A stretch of DNA of 28,193 nt, from contig JAZMZI010000017.1 of NCBI GenBank assembly GCA_045585895.1, positions 1-28,193 of the forward strand, written 5' to 3'. The position numbers and the translations under genes were made by a program. The notes under the pieces are model-generated. The model saw nothing but the letters and a program-made list of their open reading frames with translations. It had not been told where the DNA came from and ran no database searches. The stretch is from SVTX01 sp045585895. Its GTDB lineage: Bacteria; Bacillota; Clostridia; Oscillospirales; CAG-272. The stretch's first letter is position 1, and every line of letters starts with the position of its first letter. This document shows positions 1 to 7,088 of the stretch, piece after piece.

Positions 1-417
1 GCCTATGCCGCAGAGCCTTTGCATAAGCTTCACCGCTCTGACGAGGGAGTTTATCTCTCGTTTGTCCGACGGGGATATTTTAAGCATATCGCGCTTCCAT
101 ACCTCGATATCCTTGTTAAGAGACAGCTCCAGACCGCCAAGACGGCAGGTGTAGAGCGTTTCGGGCTGATAGACCGTCACTCCGTCGCCCAGCGCCCCAA
201 GCTCCTCCCACATTTTATAGGTGTCGGTGCTTGGATTGGTGCCCGTAAGCCAATGGATGCAGTTGTCTATCTCGTAATCTCCGCGCCGCCACGAGGTGAG
301 GTTTCCTCCCGCCACCGCCTGTCTTTCGCAGACGGTTACGCTGTGGTTTGAAAGGCGCGCGTATATTCCCGCCGAGAGTCCCGAGACTCCACCGCCGATA
401 ATAATTATCTTTGCCAT
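1..417 (-). CDS. FAD/NAD(P)-dependent oxidoreductase, phytoene desaturase-like (partial, 3' end outside window)
   Basis: The reverse strand is open from an ATG at 417 down to base 1, giving the first 139 residues of a longer protein. The N-terminus (MAKIIIIGGGVSGLSAG) is a classic Rossmann dinucleotide-binding motif GxGxxG, followed about 20 residues later by an acidic residue (VCERQ) expected to bind the ribose of FAD, and then by a GGN-L-TSW stretch typical of the CrtI/phytoene desaturase and amine-oxidase type flavoproteins. Such proteins catalyse flavin-dependent oxidation or isomerisation of lipids or amines in the cytoplasm or at the membrane; the substrate cannot be inferred. The start is supported by AAAGGA about 9 nt upstream. 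The catalytic and C-terminal parts lie outside the window, so an intact gene is assumed, not shown. Confidence 0.82.
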   Translation of the reverse strand, partial: MAKIIIIGGGVSGLSAGIYARLSNHSVTVCERQAVAGGNLTSWRRGDYEIDNCIHWLTGTNPSTDTYKMWEELGALGDGVTVYQPETLYTCRLGGLELSLNKDIEVWKRDMLKISPSDKREINSLVRAVKLMQRLCGIG

Positions 418-509
418 AGTTTTATATCCTTTGTTTTTTTTAATAACAGTATTATTATTCCCGAAAAAGATAAAATTTTACGCTCTCAGCAAAATGTTTT
501 TGCGCGCTA

Positions 510-538
510 TTGCAAAACTTGGAAGTATATGTTATACT
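510..538 (+). promoter_or_regulatory. Sigma-A-type promoter for the 569 gene
   Basis: TTGCAA at 510-515 and TATACT at 533-538 are separated by 17 nt. The predicted transcription start is near 545, just upstream of the AAGGAG ribosome binding site at 555-560. Confidence 0.65.
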
Positions 539-568
539 AAAATATAACCTATATAAGGAGTTTGATTT

Positions 569-1303
569 ATGGCTCACGAAGAATATAAAAAAGTGGTGCG
601 GGGCGCAAAAAGAGCCTATCTTTTCGTACACGGAATTATCGGAACGCCCGACCACTTCGATATGCTTATACCGATGCTCCCCGAGGACGTAACGGTTTGG
701 AATCTGTTGCTTGACGGTCACGGAAGGGGCCCCGAGGATTTTTCGCGCGCATCCATGAAAAAATGGAGGGCAAAAGTAAAGCTTGCGGTAGAGGAGCTTG
801 CGGAAGATCACGACGAGATATTCGTAGCGGCGCACTCAATGGGTACTTTGCTGACTGTGGAGCAGGCTATAGTTAACGAAAAAATAGTTAAAACCTTTTT
901 CTTGCAGTCACCGCTCCGTCTTTGGATAAGACCGCGAATGGCAAAGACCGTAATGAAGGTCTATTTGGGCAAGGTGCGAGACGACGATGCCGAGGCGGTC
1001 GCCGCGAGACACTGTTGCGGAATAATACATTCGAAAAATATCTTTCTTTACGTTGGCTGGATCCCACGTTTTCTTGAACTCTTTGAAAAAATGAGAGTGA
1101 CGAGATGGAATCTTAAAAACTTTAAAACTCCCTGTGTTGCCTGTCAGTCGAGAAGGGATGAAATGGTGTCAAACCGTTCGGCAAAGCTTTTGCGGAAGAA
1201 CCCCAATATAGAGGTGCACGAGCTTGCGGGATCGGGGCATTTCTATTACGCAGACGAGGATATTGCCATTATTTTGCGCGAGTTTGAAAGATTTATAAAG
1301 TGA
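569..1303 (+). CDS. Alpha/beta hydrolase (carboxylesterase / monoacylglycerol lipase-like)
   Basis: This 244-residue protein has the landmarks of a serine alpha/beta hydrolase: an HGIIGTP oxyanion-loop segment at residues 21-27, the nucleophile elbow AHSMG with Ser90, Asp197 in the RRDEM segment and His224 in GSGHFYY. Length and spacing fit the Est30/monoacylglycerol-lipase group that cleaves short- or medium-chain carboxyl esters. No signal peptide or membrane segment is visible, so it is probably cytoplasmic. The ATG at 569 is preceded by AAGGAG at 8 nt and a good promoter. The stop overlaps or abuts the next small gene, and a tight cluster of three genes ends at the terminator near 1806. 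The physiological substrate is unknown. Confidence 0.88.
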   Translation: MAHEEYKKVVRGAKRAYLFVHGIIGTPDHFDMLIPMLPEDVTVWNLLLDGHGRGPEDFSRASMKKWRAKVKLAVEELAEDHDEIFVAAHSMGTLLTVEQAIVNEKIVKTFFLQSPLRLWIRPRMAKTVMKVYLGKVRDDDAEAVAARHCCGIIHSKNIFLYVGWIPRFLELFEKMRVTRWNLKNFKTPCVACQSRRDEMVSNRSAKLLRKNPNIEVHELAGSGHFYYADEDIAIILREFERFIK

Positions 1304-1320
1304 TTTTGAGGCTGTCGGTT

Positions 1321-1488
1321 ATGGACGAGAAGAAGAAAAGACTTTTTATAGAACAGAAAAAGACCCTTGACGCTTTTCTTGAAAGGGGAGCGATCTCCAA
1401 GGCTCAGTACGACAAAAGCTACGGCGATCTCGTAAAGCTTATGGGGATGGAGGACGTAGCTAAAGAATTAGAGAGGGGAGAGGCTTGA
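1321..1488 (+). CDS. Small conserved-type protein of unknown function
   Basis: A 55-residue, highly charged helical protein beginning MDEKKKRLF, with a C-terminal half (AISKAQYDKSYGDLVKLMGM) resembling short SHOCT-like helical segments, though I would not assign it to that family firmly. An upstream in-frame GTG at 1300 overlaps the hydrolase stop by 4 nt and would add seven residues, but it has no ribosome binding site, whereas TGAGG lies about 10 nt before the ATG at 1321. The stop is 1 nt before the next gene's ATG, so translation of the two is probably coupled. Function unknown; the protein has no cysteines or membrane segment. Confidence 0.7.
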   Translation: MDEKKKRLFIEQKKTLDAFLERGAISKAQYDKSYGDLVKLMGMEDVAKELERGEA

Positions 1489-1489
1489 T

Positions 1490-1801
1490 ATGGAGCTGAA
1501 AAGAGTCAGGATCACGGTAATGTGCCGCGCGGAGCATAAGGCGCTGATGGGAAAATATGAAAACCCTCTTGAAGATCCGTGTGAGATGACGGTGGGTGAC
1601 GTTTTCGTGTCGGTTGACGCAAAAAGACCCGACGGGATGTGCTCGGTAGCGTGGGGGTGTATGTACGAGTTTGTCAAGACCCTTGCGGAGGGCGGCGGAA
1701 ACTTTTTCGACGGATGGATGAAGAATCCATATTCTGCGATGGTGAGCTGTAATGACGGCTTCCGCCCCGTGACATATTATCTTGAAACGATAGAAGAATG
1801 A
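1490..1801 (+). CDS. TIGR04076 family protein
   Basis: A 103-residue protein with the family pattern: basic N-terminal strand (KRVRITVMCRAEHK), a central Cys with GDVFVSVD, a GMCSVAWGCMYEF segment, a GGG turn, and a conserved C-terminal SCNDGFRPVTYYLE block. Members are small cytoplasmic proteins common in anaerobes; no biochemical role is established. Four cysteines (residues 12, 31, about 50 and 56, plus one before NDGFRP) could bind a metal or be redox active, which is inference. The ATG at 1490 follows GAGGGGAGAGG by a few bases and overlaps the end of the upstream gene's region, so it belongs to the same operon as the hydrolase. A strong terminator follows directly. Confidence 0.8.
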   Translation: MELKRVRITVMCRAEHKALMGKYENPLEDPCEMTVGDVFVSVDAKRPDGMCSVAWGCMYEFVKTLAEGGGNFFDGWMKNPYSAMVSCNDGFRPVTYYLETIEE

Positions 1802-1805
1802 AATC

Positions 1806-1833
1806 AAAGGTGAGAGATCTCTCACCTTTTTTT
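1806..1833 (+). terminator. Rho-independent terminator
   Basis: Perfect 24-nt palindrome (arms AAAGGTGAGA / TCTCACCTTT around GATC) running into seven T residues, 4 nt after the TIGR04076 gene stop codon. Confidence 0.9.
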
Positions 1834-1856
1834 GTTGATAAATTGATGTTTATAAG

Positions 1857-1879
1857 CCTTCTCCGCTGGAGAAGGCTAT
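1857..1879. repeat. Short palindromic hairpin
   Basis: AGCCTTCTCC and GGAGAAGGCT form a 10-bp stem with a 3-nt loop (GCT). It has no T-run, so it is not an obvious terminator. It may be an intergenic palindromic repeat or an mRNA 3' stabiliser. Confidence 0.55.
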
Positions 1880-1933
1880 TCTATAAATCAAAATTTGAAA
1901 AACACCGGTGATAAATAAATTTTTAAGAACCTA

Positions 1934-1962
1934 TTGACAAAATCAATACTTCGTGATATGAT
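1934..1962 (+). promoter_or_regulatory. Promoter of the PadR-DUF1700-DUF4097 operon
   Basis: TTGACA at 1934-1939 and TATGAT at 1957-1962 with a 17-nt spacer. The start point falls inside the inverted repeat described separately. Confidence 0.85.
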
Positions 1963-1983
1963 ATATTATGTAACACAAAGTAT
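1946..1983. promoter_or_regulatory. Inverted-repeat operator, probably for PadR
   Basis: ATACTTCGTG at 1946-1955 and CACAAAGTAT at 1974-1983 are inverted copies matching at 9 of 10 positions, separated by 18 nt. They flank the -10 box, so a bound dimer would block RNA polymerase. PadR repressors usually bind such dyads at their own promoters, and the padR gene is the first gene downstream, so autorepression is likely. Confidence 0.65.
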
Positions 1984-2004
1984 TATATAAGAGAGGAGAA
2001 AGCA

Positions 2005-2325
2005 ATGGATATTCAGTTGAAACGCGGTCTGCTTGATGTTTGCGTGCTGTCTGCCATAAAAAACGAGGAATCGTATGGATATAAGATAATCAAGGATATG
2101 AAGCCATACATAGAGATGTCGGAATCTACGCTCTATACCATATTGAAGCGTTTAGAGACCTCGGAAATGCTGACAGTGCGTACCGCAGAGCACGGCGGCA
2201 GGCTTCGAAAATATTATAAGATCACAAAGGCGGGTCTTGGGCGCATTGAGAATTTCAAGGACGAGTGGCGTGAGGTAATGGCAATTTATAGGTTTGTAAC
2301 GAAGGAGGATGGCGAAAATGACTAA
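2005..2325 (+). CDS. PadR family transcriptional regulator
   Basis: A 106-residue PadR-type winged helix protein. The recognition region ESTLYTILKRLE (about residues 37-48) and the wing GRLRKYYKITKAG (about 68-80) are characteristic. The C-terminal helix is short, as in subfamily-2 PadR proteins that dimerise through one helix. In Bacillota, this PadR type is commonly found with DUF1700 and DUF4097 genes, as here, and represses its own operon, often being relieved by cell-envelope stress or membrane-active compounds. The ATG at 2005 follows GAGAGGAGA by about 6 nt. The 3' end overlaps the next gene. The inducer is unknown. Confidence 0.93.
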   Translation: MDIQLKRGLLDVCVLSAIKNEESYGYKIIKDMKPYIEMSESTLYTILKRLETSEMLTVRTAEHGGRLRKYYKITKAGLGRIENFKDEWREVMAIYRFVTKEDGEND

Positions 2326-2911
2326 ACAGGAATTTCTGGATAAGCTTTGCGAAAGGTTGAAAGGCTTGCCCCGAGACGAGGTCTCGGAGAGAGTTGACTT
2401 TTACGCCGAGATGATAGATGACAGAAAAGAAGAGGGGCTCCCCGAGGAGGATGCCGTTTTAGCGGTAGGATACGTGGATGAGATCGCGGCGCAGATAAGA
2501 GACGAGCTTTCTCAGAATAAAACCGAAAAGAAAAAAATCAAAAGCGGCAGAAAAATGAAAGCCTGGGAGATAGTGCTTCTGGCGTTAGGCTCGCCCATAT
2601 GGTTGGCTCTTCTGATAGCTGCGTTTGCGGTGGTGCTTTCGCTCTACGCCGTGGTTTGGAGCGTTATAATATCGTTATGGGCGGTATTCGGAGCATTGGT
2701 CGGTTCTGCCGTTGGCGGTATAGTTGGCAGCATTCTCTTAATGATCTTCGGCAACGCCCTTTCTGGAATATTTTTGCTGGGGGCGTCGGTGGCTTGCGCA
2801 GGACTTTCAATATTTATGTTTTTCGGTTGCAAACAGACAACAAAATGGGTATTGTGGCTTTCTAAATTGCCCGTTGCAGGCTTGATAAAGAGAAGGAGGG
2901 CAGAGGCATGA
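2318..2911 (+). CDS. DUF1700/HAAS-domain membrane protein
   Basis: A 197-residue protein starting MTKQEFLDKL. Residues 1-75 form the helical HAAS/DUF1700 domain (GLP-RDEV, DFYAEMIDDRKEEGLPEEDAV), followed by a lysine-rich linker and three or four hydrophobic segments (about 85-115, 118-150, 150-170), ending in a basic tail. The domain is known from PadR-linked membrane proteins thought to relay envelope signals. An ATG at 2309 in the same frame lies only 1-2 nt from the AAGGAGG at 2302-2308, too close to be used, so ATG 2318 is preferred. The gene overlaps padR by 8 nt and the following DUF4097 gene by 4 nt (ATGA), implying translational coupling. Confidence 0.88.
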   Translation: MTKQEFLDKLCERLKGLPRDEVSERVDFYAEMIDDRKEEGLPEEDAVLAVGYVDEIAAQIRDELSQNKTEKKKIKSGRKMKAWEIVLLALGSPIWLALLIAAFAVVLSLYAVVWSVIISLWAVFGALVGSAVGGIVGSILLMIFGNALSGIFLLGASVACAGLSIFMFFGCKQTTKWVLWLSKLPVAGLIKRRRAEA

Positions 2912-3876
2912 GAAAAACAACTAAAATATTGCTTATCGTGGCGGCTTCTCTTGTAGCCGTTGGGCTTATTATAATTGTTGCGGTTATGACTGCAAATAAT
3001 TGGGATTGGAGTAGACTTGATACTATGAAATATGAGACTAATACACACGAAATAATTGAAAATTTTGATAGTATTTCTATCAATACTAATACCGCTGACA
3101 TAATTTTTCTTCCTTCGGACGATGGATCTTGCAGAGTAGTCTGCTATGAAGAGGAAAAGGAGAAGCATTCGGTAAATGTAAAGGACGGAAATCTTATCAT
3201 TGAGCATATAGATACGAGAAAATGGTATGATAGAATAGTGATCATGTCATTTACCGCTCCTAAAATAACCGTATATCTTCCCGAGGGTGAATACGGCTCA
3301 CTTTGCGTCGAGGCAAGCACGGGTGACGTTGATATTCCCGAGAATTTCAAATTCGAGAGCATTGATATTGAGGTCAGTAGCGGTGATGTTAAGTGCCTTG
3401 CATCTGTTGCGGGGCTTGTAAAAATAAAGACTAGCACAGGTGACATCTGTCTTGAAAAAATATCGGCAGAGGAGATAGATCTTACTGTAACTACGGGAAA
3501 AATAACCGCATCGAGCATTACTTGTGCCGGAGAAATGAAAACTGCCGTTAGTACGGGAAAGACCGATCTTGACGGAGTGTCCTGCGAAAACTTTTCGTCA
3601 AACGGAACGACGGGAGATATAAGCTTGAAAAACGTCATAGCCGCTAAAAACATCACGGTCCTGAGAGATACGGGCGATGTGAGATTTGAAAATAGCGACG
3701 CCGAAAACGTTGTGGTCAGAACCTCGACGGGCGACGTTAAGGGCACGCTGCTTTCGGAAAAGATATTTTTCGTTCACACCGATACGGGAAAAGAGGAAGT
3801 TCCCAAAACTATGAACGGTGGTATGTGTGAGATAAATACTAATACGGGCGATATAATTATCAAAATATCTGAATAA
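2908..3876 (+). CDS. DUF4097 beta-strand repeat protein, membrane anchored
   Basis: A 322-residue protein with an N-terminal signal anchor (hydrophobic residues about 7-28 after RKTTK) and an extracellular region built from about ten short repeats centred on a T/S-T-G-D/K motif (ASTGDV, SSGDV, TSTGDI, VTTGKI, VSTGKT, GTTGDI, DTGDV, TSTGDV, DTGKE, NTGDI), spaced roughly 20 residues apart. Such repeats form a right-handed beta-helix/solenoid, the DUF4097 adhesin-like fold. In this operon type the protein is thought to work at the cell surface together with the HAAS membrane protein, possibly as an envelope-stress sensor or protectant. It is the last gene of the operon, ahead of a terminator. 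Confidence 0.9.
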   Translation: MRKTTKILLIVAASLVAVGLIIIVAVMTANNWDWSRLDTMKYETNTHEIIENFDSISINTNTADIIFLPSDDGSCRVVCYEEEKEKHSVNVKDGNLIIEHIDTRKWYDRIVIMSFTAPKITVYLPEGEYGSLCVEASTGDVDIPENFKFESIDIEVSSGDVKCLASVAGLVKIKTSTGDICLEKISAEEIDLTVTTGKITASSITCAGEMKTAVSTGKTDLDGVSCENFSSNGTTGDISLKNVIAAKNITVLRDTGDVRFENSDAENVVVRTSTGDVKGTLLSEKIFFVHTDTGKEEVPKTMNGGMCEINTNTGDIIIKISE

Positions 3877-3890
3877 ATTTAAAAATCAGA

Positions 3891-3914
3891 AAATCCGCCT
3901 TTGGCGGATTTTTT
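3891..3914. terminator. Rho-independent terminator, probably bidirectional
   Basis: AAATCCGCC and GGCGGATTT form a 9-bp stem with a TTT loop followed by T residues. On the reverse strand it ends in TTTTC-TGATTTTT, so it may also stop transcription of the HIRAN gene from the other side. Confidence 0.85.
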
Positions 3915-3924
3915 GTTTATGTTG

Positions 3925-4335
3925 TCAATAAAAACCTATTTTGTTTTTCTTTTCTGTTTTTTCTCCCTTGGTTCCGCTTTTTATATGGCGCGGCTCCGAA
4001 TCGACCTCGAAGCTTTCACAGTCCTCGCTATCCTCACCGTCGGGAGGGAGAATGAGGGCTATGGCGCTTGAGTGAGTGACGAACATTATCTGTGCAAAGA
4101 TCTCCTCGCCCATCTTGTCGTAAAGTCTGCCTGCGCTGTGAGTACCCTTGTAGACGGTGTTAGTGCTGTTGGCAACGTAGCCTATGGTGTCTATGAAGGG
4201 AAGCTCAACTCTGATGGCGTCCTCGTCGTGCTCGTTGTCGTGTTCCTTGACGAGCTTTACGACTCTGCCTACCTTGTAGGGCTTAAGACCGAGATAGCTT
4301 CCGTGACCTGTGATCGTGATGAATACGTTTTCCAT
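3925..4335 (-). CDS. HIRAN-domain protein
   Basis: A 136-residue protein. Residues about 1-95 match the HIRAN pattern: ITITGHGSYLGL strand, KPYKVGRVVKLVKEHDNEHDEDAIRV (the conserved K-E-x-DN-x-x-D-x-x-A-I core), then IGYVANS. HIRAN domains bind single-stranded 3' DNA ends in HLTF/Rad5 helicases; in bacteria they are often stand-alone, as here, with unknown partners. The C-terminal 40 residues are charged and low-complexity (acidic DGEDSEDCESFE, then basic KGEKTEKKNK). ATG at 4335 has AAGGAGG about 9 nt upstream. A TATAAT-like box at 4379-4384 suggests its own promoter, but read-through from the upstream WYL gene is also possible as I see no terminator between them. Confidence 0.8.
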   Translation of the reverse strand: MENVFITITGHGSYLGLKPYKVGRVVKLVKEHDNEHDEDAIRVELPFIDTIGYVANSTNTVYKGTHSAGRLYDKMGEEIFAQIMFVTHSSAIALILPPDGEDSEDCESFEVDSEPRHIKSGTKGEKTEKKNKIGFY

Positions 4336-4418
4336 AAAAATTTCCTCCTTGCGGTGACTTTTCTCTGTTTCCGTAATAATTATAACAGATCAAGTGTACC
4401 ATAAGGAGGACAATTGAT

Positions 4419-5405
4419 TTACTTGTATTTTTCGAGAGCTTTTTGGGCAAGAGATGCCATTTCGTCTCTTACGGAAGTAGGAGCAATAACCTCTATATCA
4501 CCTACGAACATCATAAGCCATGATAGAAAAACGTGGCTGACCGCAACCTTAACGTTAACGTCAAAATGCCCGTCGTCGCGCTTGAAAAAGGTCTCGTCTC
4601 TGCCGAAACGGTCGATTATAACACCCGACATCTCGTTTTTGCAACGCAGAGTCACGAGAGTCTCGTCTCCGTGATACATCGAGAAGGTGCGTTTGGCATA
4701 TATTGCGAGATCAAAGTTCTCAAATTTTTGTGTGCCGTCACGTTTCTCGTCCAAGATCTTGATGTTCAACATCTTGTCCACGCGATAGTGCTTTATCTTG
4801 TCGCTTTCGGAGTCGTAGGCTATAAGATAATAGTTTTCGTCGTCGGCGGTAAGTGCAAAGGGGCTGACCGAGTATGACTTGCCTCCGTGACGAAGTTCCT
4901 TTTCCTTGTCTGCGTTCCAATCAAAATACTTGTAGCTTATCTTCGAATTGGTGCTTATCGCCTCATGAATGAAGTCTACGTTGTAGTATATGCTCTCGTT
5001 CATGGTCTTTACGCGGTTTGAGACGTAGACCTGACGGGAAAGCTTTTGCGCCTGATAACGGCTGGTGAAGCCTTCAAGCTTGCGTATAAGCTCCATGCTC
5101 TTTTTGTGAGTAATAAATTTTGAGGATTGCACCGAATCCACCAGCAGCTTAAGCTCGGGAAGCTCAAAAGAACGTGAGATAAGATGATAGCGGAAATTTT
5201 TGTCCTTTCGCATTTCGATCTCCATGCCGAAGGCGCGAAGAGTTTCTATATCGTCATAAATTGATTTTCGCTCGGCGGAGATACCGATAGCGTCCAGCGC
5301 GTCGATAAGCTCGTTTACGGTCAAGCCGTGTTCCTCGTCGGTGTTTTCGCTGAATATCTTTGCAAGATAAAGTATCTTGCTTTTCTGCATTGTGCTTTTT
5401 GCCAT
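4419..5405 (-). CDS. WYL-domain transcriptional regulator
   Basis: A 328-residue protein with an N-terminal winged helix-turn-helix of the HTH_11 type (residues about 7-65, with ERKSIYDDIETLRAFG as the recognition helix) and a central WYL domain (about 145-215). The family motif appears as NYYLIAYD followed by HYRVDKM, the ligand-binding signature of WYL. A WCX-like C-terminal extension covers about 235-325. WYL regulators sense nucleic-acid or nucleotide ligands and control defence, DNA repair or other stress genes. It is 13 nt downstream of the YgjP-like metallopeptidase and follows a GGAGG ribosome binding site, so the two are probably co-transcribed from the promoter at 6159-6187. Targets are unknown. 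Confidence 0.9.
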   Translation of the reverse strand: MAKSTMQKSKILYLAKIFSENTDEEHGLTVNELIDALDAIGISAERKSIYDDIETLRAFGMEIEMRKDKNFRYHLISRSFELPELKLLVDSVQSSKFITHKKSMELIRKLEGFTSRYQAQKLSRQVYVSNRVKTMNESIYYNVDFIHEAISTNSKISYKYFDWNADKEKELRHGGKSYSVSPFALTADDENYYLIAYDSESDKIKHYRVDKMLNIKILDEKRDGTQKFENFDLAIYAKRTFSMYHGDETLVTLRCKNEMSGVIIDRFGRDETFFKRDDGHFDVNVKVAVSHVFLSWLMMFVGDIEVIAPTSVRDEMASLAQKALEKYK

Positions 5406-5418
5406 AGGGTGCCTCCAT

Positions 5419-6129
5419 TCAGTTTATAATAACTTCGCCAAGTCTTTTTTTCTTCTCCGTGTAGTCGGGAACGTAGCGCGAAAGCTCAAAATAAAACGCT
5501 TTAGAGTGGTTTGGGTGAATGAAGTGGGTGAATTCGTGATATACAACGTATTCAACGCAATCCAGCGGCGCACGGACGAGGTGGTAATTAAAGGTGAGGA
5601 TATATTTTTTGTAATTGCAGCTGCCCCAACGACTCTTCATTCGCTTGTATTTGATTTTTGGAAAGCAGGGGATATACTTTTCAAATTGGGGGGAAACGCG
5701 GCGGCATAGCTCATCAACCGTTTCGCGTAGGATCGCGTCAAGAGCGGAGTCGATCGCTTTTTTGCGCGCGGCACTATCATTCGTGTCCTTTAGGGTAACG
5801 AAAACACCGTCCTTGTTTATTTCGGCTTTGTTTCTTTTGCCCTCTGTCACCGTTACGGGAAGGGATTCCGCGAACAGAACGACTGTGTCTGCTTCGGAAT
5901 TTGAGTGCTTACGTGCTTTTTCGAAACGTTTTTCATATTTTTGAAGAGCGGAGAGTATAAATTCAGCCCTCTTTAAGAGAATCTCCTCTATCTGCTTTTG
6001 CGACACCCTAGCGGGCGCTGAAACGTGAACCGTAAGGTCGTTTTTTATACGGATGTTCACGTTTTTGACCTTTTTCTTTTGAAGATCGTAGCTGATAAGC
6101 CTGTCTCCAAGGAAGATTTCCTTTATCAT
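5419..6129 (-). CDS. YgjP-like (DUF45) zinc metallopeptidase
   Basis: A 236-residue protein with the M48/SprT-related YgjP architecture: an N-terminal region of short strands (residues 1-60), and a C-terminal zinc peptidase with the RWGSC strand at 167-171, the HEFTH motif with His198, Glu199 and His202, and a third ligand His208 in PNHSK. It is most likely a cytoplasmic metal-dependent protease or hydrolase, without a known substrate; the family's biological role is unclear. Length is usual for the family. ATG at 6129 has AAGGAGG about 6 nt upstream. It is the first gene of a two- or three-gene operon with the WYL regulator. Confidence 0.9.
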   Translation of the reverse strand: MIKEIFLGDRLISYDLQKKKVKNVNIRIKNDLTVHVSAPARVSQKQIEEILLKRAEFILSALQKYEKRFEKARKHSNSEADTVVLFAESLPVTVTEGKRNKAEINKDGVFVTLKDTNDSAARKKAIDSALDAILRETVDELCRRVSPQFEKYIPCFPKIKYKRMKSRWGSCNYKKYILTFNYHLVRAPLDCVEYVVYHEFTHFIHPNHSKAFYFELSRYVPDYTEKKKRLGEVIIN

Positions 6130-6158
6130 TTTGCCGCCTCCTTGTATTTACTGTACTA

Positions 6159-6187
6159 ATTATAGCACACTTGATTTTCGTAGTCAA
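6159..6187 (-). promoter_or_regulatory. Promoter of the YgjP-WYL operon
   Basis: Reverse-strand TTGACT (6182-6187) and TATAAT (6159-6164) with a 17-nt spacer, about 30 nt upstream of the start codon. Confidence 0.85.
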
Positions 6188-6206
6188 TAAGAAAAGAAAT
6201 AAAAAA

Positions 6207-6230
6207 CAGTACGGCTTGTAAGCCGTACTG
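6207..6230 (-). terminator. Rho-independent terminator of the 6787 gene
   Basis: CAGTACGGCT and AGCCGTACTG pair around a short loop; on the reverse strand this is followed by TTTTTTATTT, 24 nt after the stop codon of the small membrane protein gene. Confidence 0.88.
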
Positions 6231-6253
6231 CCTTTGTATTATGTTATGTTAGA

Positions 6254-6787
6254 TTATTCAGCGTCGGTTTCTGCGGGAGCTTCTGTTGTGGCTTCAGGCT
6301 CGGTGGGAGTTACGCCTGCCTGTGCGCAGTATGCGTCGTAGATCTCTTGAGCATTATCAATGACAACGATAGAGTATACCTTGTATTCGGTTCCTTCTTT
6401 GTTTGTGGGAACGTTCGTGTGGATATCAATTGCGGTCTCAAACTTCTCCACTTTGGTAATATCGGAGTATGCAAGCTTGAATTGCTTTCCATTGGAGTCT
6501 GTTCCTTCAAGACCCTGTTCTTTGACCGTGACGTTGTTCTTTAAATGGTGAATAAACGTTATAAGGCGCTTGATGAAATCGATCAATAGGATAATAGATA
6601 CTATAAAGAGGGCGATAGCATCAATAATTATTCCGATTACGGGAATCAATCCGACTATAACCGATATGATTCCTAAAATTATGCCGACTACGGCATATAT
6701 AATGAGTGGGATGATAACATCGGCGAGAATAAGACGGGAAGTTTTAATGCGTGATGTTGCAGTAGAGTTTTTTGCGGTGTTTTCCAT
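6254..6787 (-). CDS. Small membrane protein of unknown function
   Basis: A 177-residue protein I do not recognise. After a polar, Ser/Thr-rich N-terminus come two long hydrophobic segments (about residues 20-45 and 47-72, IPLIIYAVVGIILGI and IIIDAIALFIVSIILLIDF), then a soluble region with strand-like stretches (KNNVTVKEQGLEGTDSNG, DITKVEKFETAIDIHT, YKVYSIVVID) that resembles PH-like bacterial domains found behind two-helix membrane hairpins. The C-terminus is low-complexity, rich in Glu, Thr, Ala and Pro. ATG at 6787 has AGAAAGG upstream. A promoter with TTGCAC (6865-6870) and TATAAT (6841-6846) precedes it, and it ends in its own terminator, so it is a single-gene transcript. Confidence 0.78.
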   Translation of the reverse strand: MENTAKNSTATSRIKTSRLILADVIIPLIIYAVVGIILGIISVIVGLIPVIGIIIDAIALFIVSIILLIDFIKRLITFIHHLKNNVTVKEQGLEGTDSNGKQFKLAYSDITKVEKFETAIDIHTNVPTNKEGTEYKVYSIVVIDNAQEIYDAYCAQAGVTPTEPEATTEAPAETDAE

Positions 6788-7088
6788 AATAAGTAAACCT
6801 TTCTCAAAATGCAGTTATTAACTTGCAGTTAATATATATAATTATACCATTTTATACGCAGCCTGTGCAATTTGCACATTTTATATAATTTTTATATAAT
6901 TTCTGCTTTTTTGGGGGAAGTTGCACAAAATCAACGATTTAAATAAATTAAAAATAACGTTAAAGTGAAAATGATGGGAGTAGGTTTTATGAATTCACGC
7001 GATATAAATATTGACAATCAATAATTGAAGTATTATAATAATCTTATAAAGCACGGTTACAGCTTTAAAAATTATTGGAGGATTGAAT
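6788..7088. other. Divergent intergenic region
   Basis: A 301-bp AT-rich spacer. It carries the reverse promoter of the membrane protein gene (6841-6870) and the forward promoter of the sugar-isomerase gene (7011-7039). Between them I see no gene; a tandem TATATAATTTT stretch near 6882-6900 is only AT-rich composition. Confidence 0.6.
7011..7039 (+). promoter_or_regulatory. Promoter of the sugar isomerase-like / GH42 genes
   Basis: TTGACA at 7011-7016 and TATAAT at 7034-7039 with an exact 17-nt spacer: a consensus sigma-A promoter. Confidence 0.9.

Noticed and set aside
6989..7024. Eleven-codon ORF with GGGAG upstream before the 7089 gene
   Set aside because: It overlaps the -35 box of the consensus promoter at 7011, so it would lie largely upstream of the transcript; likely chance.
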